DNA of 64,000 bases from Streptomyces sp. ML-6 (GCF_030116705.1 NZ_JAOTIK010000001.1:3615001-3679000), one strand, 5' to 3'; numbered from the stretch's first letter, positions 27,293 to 35,762 are shown. The notes: generated by a model not told the origin, from the letters alone. Numbers and translations: made by a program.

Positions 27293-28588
27293 TCAATCGC
27301 GCGAATTCTCAATCTGGCGAAAAATCCAACGGTCCAATCGGCCAGTACTATTCTCCGCAGCAACATATTCACCCGTCGGGAGAATTGCCAACTGGCACTT
27401 TTTTGCGATCAGCTTCAGGTTCTGCCCAGATGAGGCGACAAGACGGGTTTCCAACAGGCGGTTGCGTACGTCGCAACAATCAACGCCGCGCGACTTTAGC
27501 CACGCGATCATCTCTGGGTCATCGCAACGCACTTCCCTCCCTTGACACAGCCTCGTTAGCAAAACAAACTCCTCCTCACCGATGAAATTCGGACTCCACC
27601 GCTCCGTCACTGCAGCCGCATCAAGTGCTTCATCATCAGCGTTATGCACTTGAACTTGCCAGCCGCCTCTTCCATCGATGCGGGCAGCACGGCAGCTCAG
27701 TAGAGTCCTGGCGACCTCAGTCTCAAGATCCTCTCCCCAAACCTCTCCCCCAAGTCCGTACACCTCATCCAGTCGGGTCCAGATGAACTCCAGCAACAGC
27801 CTCAGCGGGTTCTCTGGCGTCGAGAAGTAAAACGGCCACCATCCATCGATCAGAGGTGTCATGAATGGCCGACCGTTGGCCTTAGCGAGGGAGTACCTAC
27901 CCGAAACGATCAATTGAGGGAAATTTGCCGGACCGAATCCGTGGTTCCCAATATTCCGCTCAAGGTAGTTCGCCATCGACAATCGAAATGCTCGCTCGCT
28001 CTTAAACCCATGCATCCCGAGAATTACTCGAACCGCAGAAATCTGCTCCAGGAGAAGGGTCTGAAGCAGGGCATCCTCTTCGTACGAGAGGGCGACAGGA
28101 CCTTCCCCATCCCAAGCCAACTTCCCAGTCATCTCCGCGAACGTTCTAACTGACGGAGCCATACTTCGATCAGGGTCGTCCGGCACCTCGTCATCACCTT
28201 GATGGTAGGCGTGCTCGATCTCGCTGACTGAATTAAGCTGAGCAAACGCATCACGAAGCTCGGCCGAGTGGAGATTCTTCTTAACTTCGACAACGGCAAT
28301 GATATCTTTAACATGCCACACATAAGAGTTGGTATACGGGAGCCTTTGCCCCTCACCCCGAACCACCATGCAATCAAGTTGGCCGGACATGCGTCCGCGA
28401 CCGTCGCGAGCAAATCCGGATACCACCCGCAAACCCAATCCGTCTGGCAGGGCTCGATTCAATACGTCTGAAGACAGCCCCTCATACATGTCTCCAATTG
28501 TCGGAGCATGCTTTACAGGAGCGTCGTCGAGTTTAGGCAGCTCGTCTCGAATAATGCCGGCCAGAAGGTCGGCAATCGTGCGAATCAC
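27293..28588 (-). CDS. DUF6602-like protein with nuclease-type core
   Basis: 431 residues. The N-terminal half contains GQLDCMVVRG and, after the next strand, DIIAVVEVKKNL: a D...ExK arrangement like PD-(D/E)xK enzymes and the DUF6602 family. The C-terminal half has conserved aromatics but no motif I know. The DNA is visibly AT-richer than the flanks, suggesting recent transfer from a lower-GC source. It lies beside a HEPN-like gene in the same orientation, so the two may form a defence pair. Confidence 0.6.
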   Translation of the reverse strand: MIRTIADLLAGIIRDELPKLDDAPVKHAPTIGDMYEGLSSDVLNRALPDGLGLRVVSGFARDGRGRMSGQLDCMVVRGEGQRLPYTNSYVWHVKDIIAVVEVKKNLHSAELRDAFAQLNSVSEIEHAYHQGDDEVPDDPDRSMAPSVRTFAEMTGKLAWDGEGPVALSYEEDALLQTLLLEQISAVRVILGMHGFKSERAFRLSMANYLERNIGNHGFGPANFPQLIVSGRYSLAKANGRPFMTPLIDGWWPFYFSTPENPLRLLLEFIWTRLDEVYGLGGEVWGEDLETEVARTLLSCRAARIDGRGGWQVQVHNADDEALDAAAVTERWSPNFIGEEEFVLLTRLCQGREVRCDDPEMIAWLKSRGVDCCDVRNRLLETRLVASSGQNLKLIAKKCQLAILPTGEYVAAENSTGRLDRWIFRQIENSRD

Positions 28589-28711
28589 TAGACCTCACCC
28601 ACAAATCGACCCAACTTACGATCCCGAGAACATCATCGAAGGCATTCCCTTTTAGCCAGTGGCGCACCAAGACAAACCGCCAGCGCACTCCTGTTCCTCG
28701 TATGGACAGGA

Positions 28712-29554
28712 TCAGACGGAGCCCACGGGGAGACTCAGCTTCGCAGCCAGAAGCTCTTCGGTCCCTTCCAGGCGGAGCCCGCACAGTGCGCAACCGAAGA
28801 AACCACCGTACCTGTCAGGCTCCTCGTCCTCTGCCGCCAGAACGATGAGCGCGTTATTCTCACAGGCTGGGCATGGAAACCAACCCATAGGGGGCCCAGG
28901 CTCGCCGGTTTCCTTATGTATCCCGCCAGGGAACCATTCGCTGCGACGGCTCCTGAGTGGGGCCTGCACACCTTCCAGGAGTTCAGCCGGAAGGTTGCCA
29001 AAGCGGTCATCGAAGCGATTTCGAGCTTGCCGGATTCGGAGCTGGACCTCGCGTTCGGTCTGATTACGCTGGTGATCAATGGCAATACGGACCGCGCTGT
29101 GCCATCTTCCCCAGAAGGATGTGAGGGGCGTGGTCAGCCCTACATGTAGGGCCTGCACGGACTTCGCCAGAGTGGCTAGCAGAGCTCTCCCCTGCTCGCC
29201 TCCGGTCGAGTGAGCCACACCGTTCCGTAAGTCGATCAAGAGATCCAACTGCCCATCAGCAGGCAGGATCTGCAGCGTTCGCAGCCGACTGATCGTCTCG
29301 GCCGCCCCGATGGTGCGCACTTTGCTCGCTGTTCGGTGACCGCCGAGGTGGAACAGCATCTCTGCGCTACCCCGCATCTCCGCGACATAGATGGGGTTCT
29401 TCCCCACCAAAACCGCCTTACCCAGCCGTTCGATGGCGACCCCCGCGTGGAGAACGAACTCGTCGTACTCGCCACGCGCGTGATCGTCCATGGCTTTGTG
29501 CGCAGCCTTCCTCGCACCTTCAAGGAAGCTCTCGAATGAGAGAGAATCATCCAT
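28712..29554 (-). CDS. HEPN-like protein with C-terminal zinc ribbon
   Basis: 280 residues. The helical N-terminal half includes GVAIERLGKAVL and LLIDLRNGVAHS; RNGVAH fits the HEPN RNase motif R-N-x3-H. The C-terminus carries CPAC ... CALC, a Cys4 zinc ribbon. HEPN proteins often act as toxin or abortive-infection RNases. It is the last gene of module A before the att junction. RNase activity is inferred. Confidence 0.55.
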   Translation of the reverse strand: MDDSLSFESFLEGARKAAHKAMDDHARGEYDEFVLHAGVAIERLGKAVLVGKNPIYVAEMRGSAEMLFHLGGHRTASKVRTIGAAETISRLRTLQILPADGQLDLLIDLRNGVAHSTGGEQGRALLATLAKSVQALHVGLTTPLTSFWGRWHSAVRIAIDHQRNQTEREVQLRIRQARNRFDDRFGNLPAELLEGVQAPLRSRRSEWFPGGIHKETGEPGPPMGWFPCPACENNALIVLAAEDEEPDRYGGFFGCALCGLRLEGTEELLAAKLSLPVGSV

Positions 29555-29755
29555 GCGGAGACGTTAACAATGCCTGCGGTGCCGCATCGACCGGTTTGGT
29601 GGCGCAGCCACCAACGGGGTCTGGACGGCCGCCAGCGCGGGATCGCCAGGCCGACCAGCTTGCTAACGTAAAGCGCGCTTGGCGCCACAGCGCAGATGCG
29701 CACATCGTCGCGTGGCGTTCCCGACTGGAGCACTCGCGACCCACCCGACGAGCGC

Positions 29756-29884
29756 GTGCCCCATCCGTGCCCTTAGCAGCGGTGAACAGCGGTCAACACC
29801 GGCATGGGAAAGCCCTCACAGCGATCCGCTAAGTGACCGGTACTTGCAGGTCGGAGGCCGTATCGGCACTGTGGGCGCCATAGA
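29756..29884 (+). other. Left arm of att copy 1
   Basis: GTGCC repeats start at 29756, followed by GGTGAACAGCGGTCAACA. GCAGGTCGG begins at 29846, 39 bp before the core. These match the arm blocks of all later copies. Confidence 0.75.
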
Positions 29885-29896
29885 TTCCCAAGCTCA

Positions 29897-30994
29897 GAGG
29901 GCGTTTAGCGTGGGTGGATTGCCGCTTATGCCCTAGTAGGTTCCTCGCCAGGTTGGTGTGGTCTCGTCCGTTATGCGCTTGGCGAGGTTGTCGATCGATG
30001 CAACGTGGATCATGGCTTCGGAGCTGGCGGCGAGGGTCTCGTAGTCGCGGGCGAGGCGGCGGTGCATCATGATCCAACCGATGCTCCGCTCCACTACCCA
30101 GCGCCTTTTCACGACGTGAAAACCGCGAACCCCGGGATTTCTATTGACGACTTCGACGTCGATTCCGAGCTGCGCGCCGCGCTCGACGACGGCCTTCTTG
30201 AAGCCGGTGTCTACCCAGCTCTTGGCGATGGTCGGGTACGTCTTCTTGGCCTGGTCGAGGAGGCGTATTCCCAGGGCGTTCTCGGAGAGGCTCGCGGCGG
30301 TGACGGTCACGACGAGAATCAGGCCGATTGTGTCGGTGAGGATGCCTCGCTTCCGGCCCACGATCTTCTTCGCGGCATCCGTTCCCTGGCTGGTCACAGG
30401 CACGTTGGTGGAGGTCTTGATGCTCTGGGTGTCGATGACTGATGCCGTCGGTTCGGGCTTGCGGCCTTCCTTCACGCGGGCCAGGGCGGTGAGGTCGTAA
30501 TTGAGTTGGGCGAAGATTCCCTCGTCGCGCCAGGCGGCGTAGTAGGCGTAGACGGTGCCGTGATTCGGGAAGTCGTGCGGGAGGTATTTCCAGGGAATTC
30601 CGGTGCGGTTCACGTAGAGGATCGCGTTGAACACGTCGCGGAGTTCGACTTTCGCCGGCTGGCCGGTGGGTCTGCGGTCAAGCCGGTCTTTCCTCCATGC
30701 CGTCAGGGTGGGCTCGATCAAGGCCCACCGGGCGTCGGAAAGGTCGCTGGGGTACGGCTTCGGCTGGCTCACGCCGCAGCTTTGACACGGGAGGGCCGGA
30801 AGCTGCCGTTCCTCTGACTACCAGGAGGTTCTGTCATATCTTCAAACCAGACGGAATCCCGGCAGCAGAAGTGAGCGAAACGGACGGCAGGCCCTGTGTG
30901 GCGGGATGCGGTGAAGTTCGCATATTTCCTAAAATTGAAGAAAAGAGGCAGTGGCGAAAGCGGCTTTCCGGAATAAACATACGTAAACGCCCTC
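29897..30994 (-). mobile_element. IS5-family (IS1031-group-like) insertion sequence inside an att core
   Basis: The termini GAGGGCGTTTA (left) and TAAACGCCCTC (right) are inverted repeats. The target duplication TCA (29894-29896 and 30995-30997) fits the TNA preference of the IS1031 group. Length 1098 bp, one transposase gene. About 220 bp lies between the transposase start and the right end. Confidence 0.9.
29933..30772 (-). CDS. IS5-family transposase
   Basis: 279 residues. Opens with PYPSDLSDARWALIEPTL and shows ASVIDTQSIKTS (first Asp), GRKRGILTDTIGLIL, DTGFKKAVVERG and RRWVVERSIGWIMMHRRLARDYE (catalytic Glu). Full length for the family with no visible lesion, so probably active. Related to, but clearly distinct from, the transposase at 51100. 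Confidence 0.95.
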   Translation of the reverse strand: MSQPKPYPSDLSDARWALIEPTLTAWRKDRLDRRPTGQPAKVELRDVFNAILYVNRTGIPWKYLPHDFPNHGTVYAYYAAWRDEGIFAQLNYDLTALARVKEGRKPEPTASVIDTQSIKTSTNVPVTSQGTDAAKKIVGRKRGILTDTIGLILVVTVTAASLSENALGIRLLDQAKKTYPTIAKSWVDTGFKKAVVERGAQLGIDVEVVNRNPGVRGFHVVKRRWVVERSIGWIMMHRRLARDYETLAASSEAMIHVASIDNLAKRITDETTPTWRGTY

Positions 30995-31037
30995 TCAGAG
31001 CGCGAGTTCGATTCTCGTCACCCGCTTCACAACGAAA

Positions 31038-31058
31038 GCCCAAGTCAGCGACTTGGGC
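31038..31058 (+). terminator. Post-att hairpin 1
   Basis: A perfect 9-bp stem (GCCCAAGTC/GACTTGGGC, loop AGC) is followed by CTGTTTGTTGTC. The position is equivalent to the post-tRNA hairpin, with a different stem sequence. Confidence 0.8.
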
Positions 31059-31081
31059 CTGTTTGTTGTCTAGACCTGTCT

Positions 31082-31485
31082 AGGTGTCTCGTGCCCGCTC
31101 CGTGCCCGATGCCTGGATCGGCCTTGGCCGCAGCCTTCCGACGTTCGACCTGCATCAGGGAGTCGAGCCCGGAAGCGACCTCACGTTGGCGCTCGGTGTC
31201 CGAGTGCTGATAGATGAGCGCGGCCCTCTCCGTGGACTGGCCGACAGCACCACCGTGTCCTTGAGCGTCGCGCCCAATCGGGTGGTCAGGGTGTGTCCGG
31301 TGTGACGAAGATCGTAGAACCGGACATCGGCCGGCAGTCCGACCACGCTACGGGCCTTGCGCCACTCCCGGCCGAAGGTCGAACGACGGAAAGGCTTGCC
31401 CCGCTCGCCCACGGACAACAACCCGCCCGGGGTCTTCTCCGCGTACCAAGCGAGCCAGGCATGGATCAACATGAGTCGATTGAGA
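31082..31485 (-). pseudogene. Integrase C-terminal remnant
   Basis: The minus strand reads STFGREWRKARSVVGLP, then RFYDLRHTGHTL and GATLKDT. After a further frameshift it continues with GQSTERAALIYQHS, the nucleophile region. It is related to the integrase at 6837-8023. Its 3' end abuts the att right arm, so this is the normal int position of a deleted element. The catalytic Arg I domain and the N-terminus are missing. Confidence 0.8.
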
Positions 31486-31515
31486 GTGGTGGCGCCCTCC
31501 CGTACCTTCTGGAAC

Positions 31516-31944
31516 ATGGGAGAGGGACGGGACGTCACCAACAACGTAAGTAACGGCGTGAGCGGCCATGTCAACGGGCCCGTGGTCCAGGCTGGATCCA
31601 TCAACGGCAATGTGATCCTGCCTGCTACGCCGAGCCCAGAGGAGGCAGAGTTACGTGCTCGCTGGTCGGCACGCACGAAACGAATCCTGGACGCCGAAGA
31701 TGCAGAACGTGCAGCACGCTACGCCCAGTCTCAGTTTCAAAGACAGAGATTCCTCAAGAAGGCACGTCGTGGAATCTACGGGTCTGTCGTATGGATCCTT
31801 TTCGGCCTGTTCCTGGTTGTCGGTGGTCACGGATCCGGGGGCGACAGCACGCGAGTGATGTGGGCGTCGATTGGGTGGTTCGACGTGGTGATCGGTTTCG
31901 GATTCCTGGCGAAGCACTGGTTGGCTCTTCGACGCTACCGCTGA
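31516..31944 (+). CDS. Small membrane protein with N-terminal amyloid/RHIM-like motif
   Basis: 142 residues from the ATG at 31516. The N-terminus has the motif VNGPVVQAGSINGNV (about residues 19-33). A charged helical linker (RARWSARTKRILDAEDAERAARYAQ) follows, then two hydrophobic helices (VVWILFGLFLVVGG and WFDVVIGFGFLA). The G-P-V-V-Q-x-G core resembles RHIM/PP-type bacterial amyloid signalling sequences, and the two helices suggest a membrane effector. The same plan recurs at 33668. Function inferred. Confidence 0.6.
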   Translation: MGEGRDVTNNVSNGVSGHVNGPVVQAGSINGNVILPATPSPEEAELRARWSARTKRILDAEDAERAARYAQSQFQRQRFLKKARRGIYGSVVWILFGLFLVVGGHGSGGDSTRVMWASIGWFDVVIGFGFLAKHWLALRRYR

Positions 31945-31964
31945 GTCCCGGATTGAGCAGCTGA

Positions 31965-32690
31965 TCAACCGCTGTCCTTCAATACGTCTGACACTTGCCG
32001 CCACACGTGCGCAGTCGAGTGGATCACGTACCGCAGCCCGTCGCAGGAGTGGTCGTGGCACTTGATCGGCTTGTCCTCGCCGCGTGCTGTGGCCTCTTCT
32101 GGCCAGGCGTAACCGGGCAGCTCGTCGAGGAGTCCCCGGCATGAGTGATGTACGCGCAACAGCCCCGAGCCGAGCGCGGTCGACACGCTGCGGATGCCGT
32201 TGAGCACCTCGTTGTTCGCAAGGGCGACGACGGGATGCCTGTCTGTCCACAACTGAGTGGAAAAGCTCGTCGCGGACGGGTCAATAAACGTCCGCTCGGG
32301 AACGACCTGCTGCTCGTCGAGCCGTGCGCTCACGGCGCGGCTGAACTGCGCGTCGGTCATCTGTCGGTGTGCGGCTCACGAGTTGGGGCGCCACTCGTTG
32401 ACCGCGTACAGCCGGTCGTTGGCGCCGAGACCGTACAGGATCGCCGAGAACTGGTTCGCGGTTCCGTAGTCGATGGCAACCCAGCCCCGGCGCATCGGCG
32501 GCAGTTCGTCGACGACGTGCCGCTGCTCGTCGAACATGTCGTAGACCGCGCCCTCGGCGATCACCCAGGTGCCCTCGATCATCCGGCGGCGCCAGAGTCC
32601 GACGTACTCGGCCCGCAGCGCGTCGATGTAGGCCGCGGAGAGGCTCGGGTTGTCGTCGAGCCGGATGTGCCACGAACGCAGGGCGACACG
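31965..32690 (-). pseudogene. Phage terminase large subunit C-terminal fragment with in-frame stop
   Basis: From about 32690 the minus strand reads HIRLDDNPSLSAAYIDALR, GTWVIAEGAVYDMFD and RGWVAIDYGTAN up to NEWRPNS. A TGA (32378-32376) follows in the same frame, then MTDAQFSRAVSARLDEQQ, TFIDPSATSF and GLLDELPGYAWPEEA, ending with the DDHS-like metal site region HDHSCDGLRYVIHSTAH. This is the nuclease half of a terminase with one nonsense codon. The ATPase half is missing. Confidence 0.7.
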
Positions 32691-33068
32691 GTGCACAACC
32701 AGCCGGTTCCCGCCGAGCAGTGCAGCGACGTGCGCCTGCTCATACCCGGTCACAGCGAGGTACCACTGCGTTTGCGGCGTCGGCTCGTCCGGCACACCGG
32801 CGAGCCACTCATCGAGCTGGTACGCGCTGCAGGTTTTGATCTCCAGCAGGCTGGACGGTCGAACCACGAGCGCTTTCGAGAGGGGTTGTACGAACGGTTG
32901 CCGAGGTTCTGGGACGAAACCAGGAAAGTACAAGAGGCCAATCCTGCATAGCTGATGGGCGAGCAGGTGGCGCCAATCGTGTGCCGTGGCATGGACGGCG
33001 TAGCACAGGGCGTCGACGCTGTGGTCGTCGAGTGTCAGGGGGTACGGTGGCTGCCTCAGATGCTGCAA
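32691..33068 (-). pseudogene. Mosaic remnant: terminase C-end joined to a YqaJ recombinase fragment
   Basis: The first 40 codons (33068 to about 32951) match the extreme terminase C-terminus (LDDHSVDALCYAVHATAHDW). After an unrecognised join, about 32849 to 32690 reads LEIKTCSAYQLDEWL and QWYLAVTGYEQAHVAALLGG, a YqaJ/RecB-like exonuclease core. The frame then runs into the terminase piece at 32690. It is deletion debris of a phage genome, not a functional gene. Confidence 0.6.
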
Positions 33069-33078
33069 AGGTGGTTCG

Positions 33079-33516
33079 ATGGAAGCGGAGTTGGTGGCAC
33101 TTGCTGCCGCAGGCGCTACGACATTGGTTCAGCAGATGGCGGTGGACTCCTGGGCACAAGCTCGTGACCGGATGGTGTCGTTCTTCTCGCGTCGCGGTGG
33201 TGGTGAGGAAGACGTGATCGAGGGGGAGCTGGAGACCTCGCGCGGAGAACTGGCGGCGGCAATGGAGGCCAGCGACGAACAGACCGCCTTGGACGTCCAG
33301 GCGGAGTGGCGTACACGATTGCGGCGCACTTTGCTGGCAAATCCGGCCGCGGCTGCCGAACTGCGGTCACTGATTGCTGACTTGGCGCCCCCAAAGGGTG
33401 ATCAACAGGTCGCGGATGTCCATAACACGATCAGCGGGGGCGTGCAGCACGGCCCAGTGATTCAGGCTGGCAACGTGGGCTCGCTGAGCTTCGGGACGCC
33501 TTTCGGTCAGACCTGA
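33079..33516 (+). CDS. Small protein with C-terminal amyloid/RHIM-like motif
   Basis: 145 residues from the ATG at 33079. The N-terminus (ELVALAAAGATTLVQQMAVDSW) is helical and of a type common in Streptomyces. A middle segment rich in Glu and Arg follows. The C-terminus carries HNTISGGVQHGPVIQAG, then SLSFG, an amyloid-like motif. With the motif at the C-terminus it looks like an adaptor or sensor that could template the motif at the N-terminus of the membrane proteins at 31516 or 33668. Confidence 0.6.
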   Translation: MEAELVALAAAGATTLVQQMAVDSWAQARDRMVSFFSRRGGGEEDVIEGELETSRGELAAAMEASDEQTALDVQAEWRTRLRRTLLANPAAAAELRSLIADLAPPKGDQQVADVHNTISGGVQHGPVIQAGNVGSLSFGTPFGQT

Positions 33517-33667
33517 GCCTGGCGGCAGTACGGGACCCACGCCGGCGACGGCCACGGTACGCCGCTCTCCGGAACGGCGAAGGGGGCGGTCACCAAGTGT
33601 GTTCACGGGCATTGGCATCGGCCGCTTCGATGGTGATCTCGTGCGTCAAGCGCGTATCTTCCGCCTC

Positions 33668-34120
33668 ATGAGCGAACAGCCGTCCATACGCAACGAGTTG
33701 AGTGGAAGCGTCGGGGGCCACGTCGTGCAGTCCGGTGCTATTCACGGCGACGTTGTGTTCACTTCGCCCGCTGCGCCGGTGGACCCGGAGGCAGTGGAGA
33801 CGCAACGACGTTGGAGCGAACGTCAGCGGCGCATCCTCGATGAAGAGACCGCCAAAGAGGCGGCAGAGCAGCGCAGGTTTGAAGATTACGTCAGGGTCAT
33901 TCACAGGAAGCGACGTTGGAACTTGTGGTTGCTGTTGGTTGAGGGTCTGGCCGTGGCGCTGGGGCATTTGCGCATGTTCCCCTCCGCTGCGCTCGTTGGC
34001 GCCTTGGGTATTCTGTTTGGGCTGATCTCCCTGTTCGGCTGGGTCCACTGCTCCGTGCTCTTGTGGAGGGCCCGGACGGGGCGGACTATCCCAGTTCCCC
34101 GGCATCGGTGGATGTGGTGA
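33668..34120 (+). CDS. Small membrane protein with N-terminal amyloid/RHIM-like motif (second copy)
   Basis: 150 residues from the ATG at 33668. Motif GGHVVQSGAIHGDVVF at residues 16-31, then a charged linker with TQRRWSERQRRILDEETAKEA, paralogous to RARWSARTKRILDAEDAE in the protein at 31516. Two hydrophobic helices follow (LWLLLVEGLAVALG, ALVGALGILFGLISLFGW). Like the 31516 gene, it converges on a terminase C-terminal fragment. Putative membrane effector. Confidence 0.6.
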   Translation: MSEQPSIRNELSGSVGGHVVQSGAIHGDVVFTSPAAPVDPEAVETQRRWSERQRRILDEETAKEAAEQRRFEDYVRVIHRKRRWNLWLLLVEGLAVALGHLRMFPSAALVGALGILFGLISLFGWVHCSVLLWRARTGRTIPVPRHRWMW

Positions 34121-34130
34121 GCCGGTGGCG

Positions 34131-34598
34131 TCACTCGTGCGCATTGGAGTGCACGACGTAGCGCAGCGCGTCGGCGCTGTGGTCGTCACGCTTGATCGGC
34201 TGGTCCTCGTCGCGGTCGGATGCTGCGGGGTCCCATGCGTAGCCCGGTAGCTCGTCGAGCAGCCCGGTGCATGGGCGGTGGATACGCATCAGCCCGGAGT
34301 CGAGGACGGTCGACACGGATCGGACCGTCGAGGACGTCGTTACGAGCCGGGGCAGTGCCGAGGTGCCCGCCATCGTCCCGCTTGATTGCGGGGCGCCGGT
34401 GGTGCTTCTAGGTTGCGTCTGGCGATGTGTGAAGGCGGCCTTGAAGATCTCGGCGACCTCGTGTTTGACGGCGTAGACCCACAGCGGATCGATGTCGGCG
34501 ATCCGCATGGAGGCGGGAAAGTCCCTGGCCATAGGTCGTCCGACCTTCCTGTTTCGGCAGCACTGGCAGGGAGCGCGGGAAGTGAGGTCGGCCGCCAA
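34131..34598 (-). pseudogene. Second phage terminase large subunit C-terminal fragment
   Basis: The minus strand ends with RSVSTVLDSGLMRIHRPC, GLLDELPGYAWDPAA and KRDDHSADALRYVVHSNAHE, the terminase nuclease C-terminus, parallel to the piece at 31965. The upstream half (IADIDPLWVYAVKHEVAEIFKAAF) is not terminase and I do not recognise it. It lies 11 bp past the convergent 33668 gene, repeating the arrangement at 31516-32360. Confidence 0.6.
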
Positions 34599-34961
34599 GC
34601 TTGGGCAGGGCTGGCTGCCTTGGTGCGACGCCCGTTCCAGCGCAGGACGGTTCCGGAGCCGGCTGGGAATGGGCCGCCCCGGGCCAGCTCCGGCGAACTG
34701 GAGCTCGCCGCGCTACAGGGAGACAGCACCGATCTGAACCGGGCGCAGGCACTTGTGACAGCCCTTCACGTACGGGCGGCTCTACACAAAAAATTCCGCG
34801 TCCGCCTCGAAGAGTGGTGGCAGAGGGCACAGGCAGCCGGTGGCGAGGTGTACAACAGCGTCTCGGAAGGTACGCAGAACGGTCCGGTGATCCAAGGCCG
34901 CGACTTCTCCAACCTCACCTTCCACATGACCCGCGGGACTGAGAAGCCGGATCGCAAGTAG
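34386..34961 (+). CDS. Protein with C-terminal amyloid/RHIM-like motif (second adaptor-type copy, N-terminus unclear)
   Basis: The family-like part starts near 34551 (VSAALAGSAGSEVGRQAW) and parallels the N-terminus of the protein at 33079. The C-terminus has VYNSVSEGTQNGPVIQG, then FSNLTF. The frame is open upstream to 34386 over the terminase remnant on the other strand, so the true start is uncertain and the N-terminus may have been lost. Putative motif-bearing adaptor. Confidence 0.5.
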   Translation: MRGAGGASRLRLAMCEGGLEDLGDLVFDGVDPQRIDVGDPHGGGKVPGHRSSDLPVSAALAGSAGSEVGRQAWAGLAALVRRPFQRRTVPEPAGNGPPRASSGELELAALQGDSTDLNRAQALVTALHVRAALHKKFRVRLEEWWQRAQAAGGEVYNSVSEGTQNGPVIQGRDFSNLTFHMTRGTEKPDRK

Positions 34962-35126
34962 ACGGATCGGGCTCACCACGATGCCCGCCGCGACGGCATG
35001 GTGTGGGACTGCGTACCGCCACCCTGCCTGGTCCGTCGCGTCCCTCACATCTTGCGGCGAATCGCGCACGCGCCCCGACACTCCTGATGCACGATAGTCG
35101 TCTCGAACGATGCGAACGGAAGTGGA

Positions 35127-35762
35127 GTGGTGGAAGAGCACCGCGCAGCCGGCAACCCCCGGCGGCAAAGTACGGCATCTCAAATCAACAACGAGGCCAG
35201 CGGCGGTACCTTCCACGGCCCTGTGATCATGGGTGGTCAGGTTCAGTTCGGGCAGACCCAGAATCCGGTCCGGAACGGAACCAGGCTTGGGGCACATGAA
35301 CAGATGTACTCCTGCGGTGAGTGGGTCGACCTGGCTTACGATCCCGTACCGGACGCGGGCACCGGCGACTTCTATGACGATCTCCGCGCGGCGGAATTCG
35401 ATCCTTGGCTGGCCGCAGACGGATTCGCGGACAAGGTCGACAGCCGCTACGCCCACGACCGTCACGTGCCGCTGAACTTGGTCGTGTACGAGAGGCACTC
35501 GCGTGTGCCCCGCTTCGTCATCGTGCTGACGGGCAACACCTACGGATCCGTACTCACCACCTACGCTGCTTCTCTGCCCGACCTGATGGATCTCCTGGCC
35601 AGATGGACTCCGACCATAAATCTCTTGGCCCAGATCGACGGTTTGGCGAAGGAGCAGAGGGGTGCGACGGGGGCTGACGAGCATTCCGCCGCGGCTCTCT
35701 CGCTGCCCGCGTCCTCCCTCCTCTCACGCATGGTGAGCCCGAATGGGCCTCGTACCCCGTGA
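35127..35762 (+). CDS. Protein with N-terminal amyloid/RHIM-like motif and a soluble C-terminal domain
   Basis: 211 residues from a GTG at 35127. Near residues 19-42 it has INNEASGGTFHGPVIMGG, then VQFGQ, the same motif class. The C-terminal 150 residues are soluble (GEWVDLAYDPVPDAG, DRHVPLNLVVYERHSRVPRF, TLLA-like helices) with no family I recognise. The motif at the N-terminus of a distinct domain suggests another effector or receptor. Last gene of module B. Confidence 0.5.
   Translation: MVEEHRAAGNPRRQSTASQINNEASGGTFHGPVIMGGQVQFGQTQNPVRNGTRLGAHEQMYSCGEWVDLAYDPVPDAGTGDFYDDLRAAEFDPWLAADGFADKVDSRYAHDRHVPLNLVVYERHSRVPRFVIVLTGNTYGSVLTTYAASLPDLMDLLARWTPTINLLAQIDGLAKEQRGATGADEHSAAALSLPASSLLSRMVSPNGPRTP

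Larger units (their letters stand above)
29885..31026 (+). repeat. att core copy 1, split by an IS5-family insertion
   Basis: The left half TTCCCAAGCTCA is at 29885-29896. The right half resumes at 30995 (TCAGAGCGCGAGTTCG...) and runs to 31026. Removing the IS and one TCA gives a core matching the tRNA copy. Right-arm GTGCC repeats are at 31091 and 31102. Confidence 0.9.

Noticed and set aside
31965..34598. A functional prophage
   Set aside because: Only terminase and YqaJ fragments remain, with a stop codon and deletions; there are no capsid, portal, tail or lysis genes.
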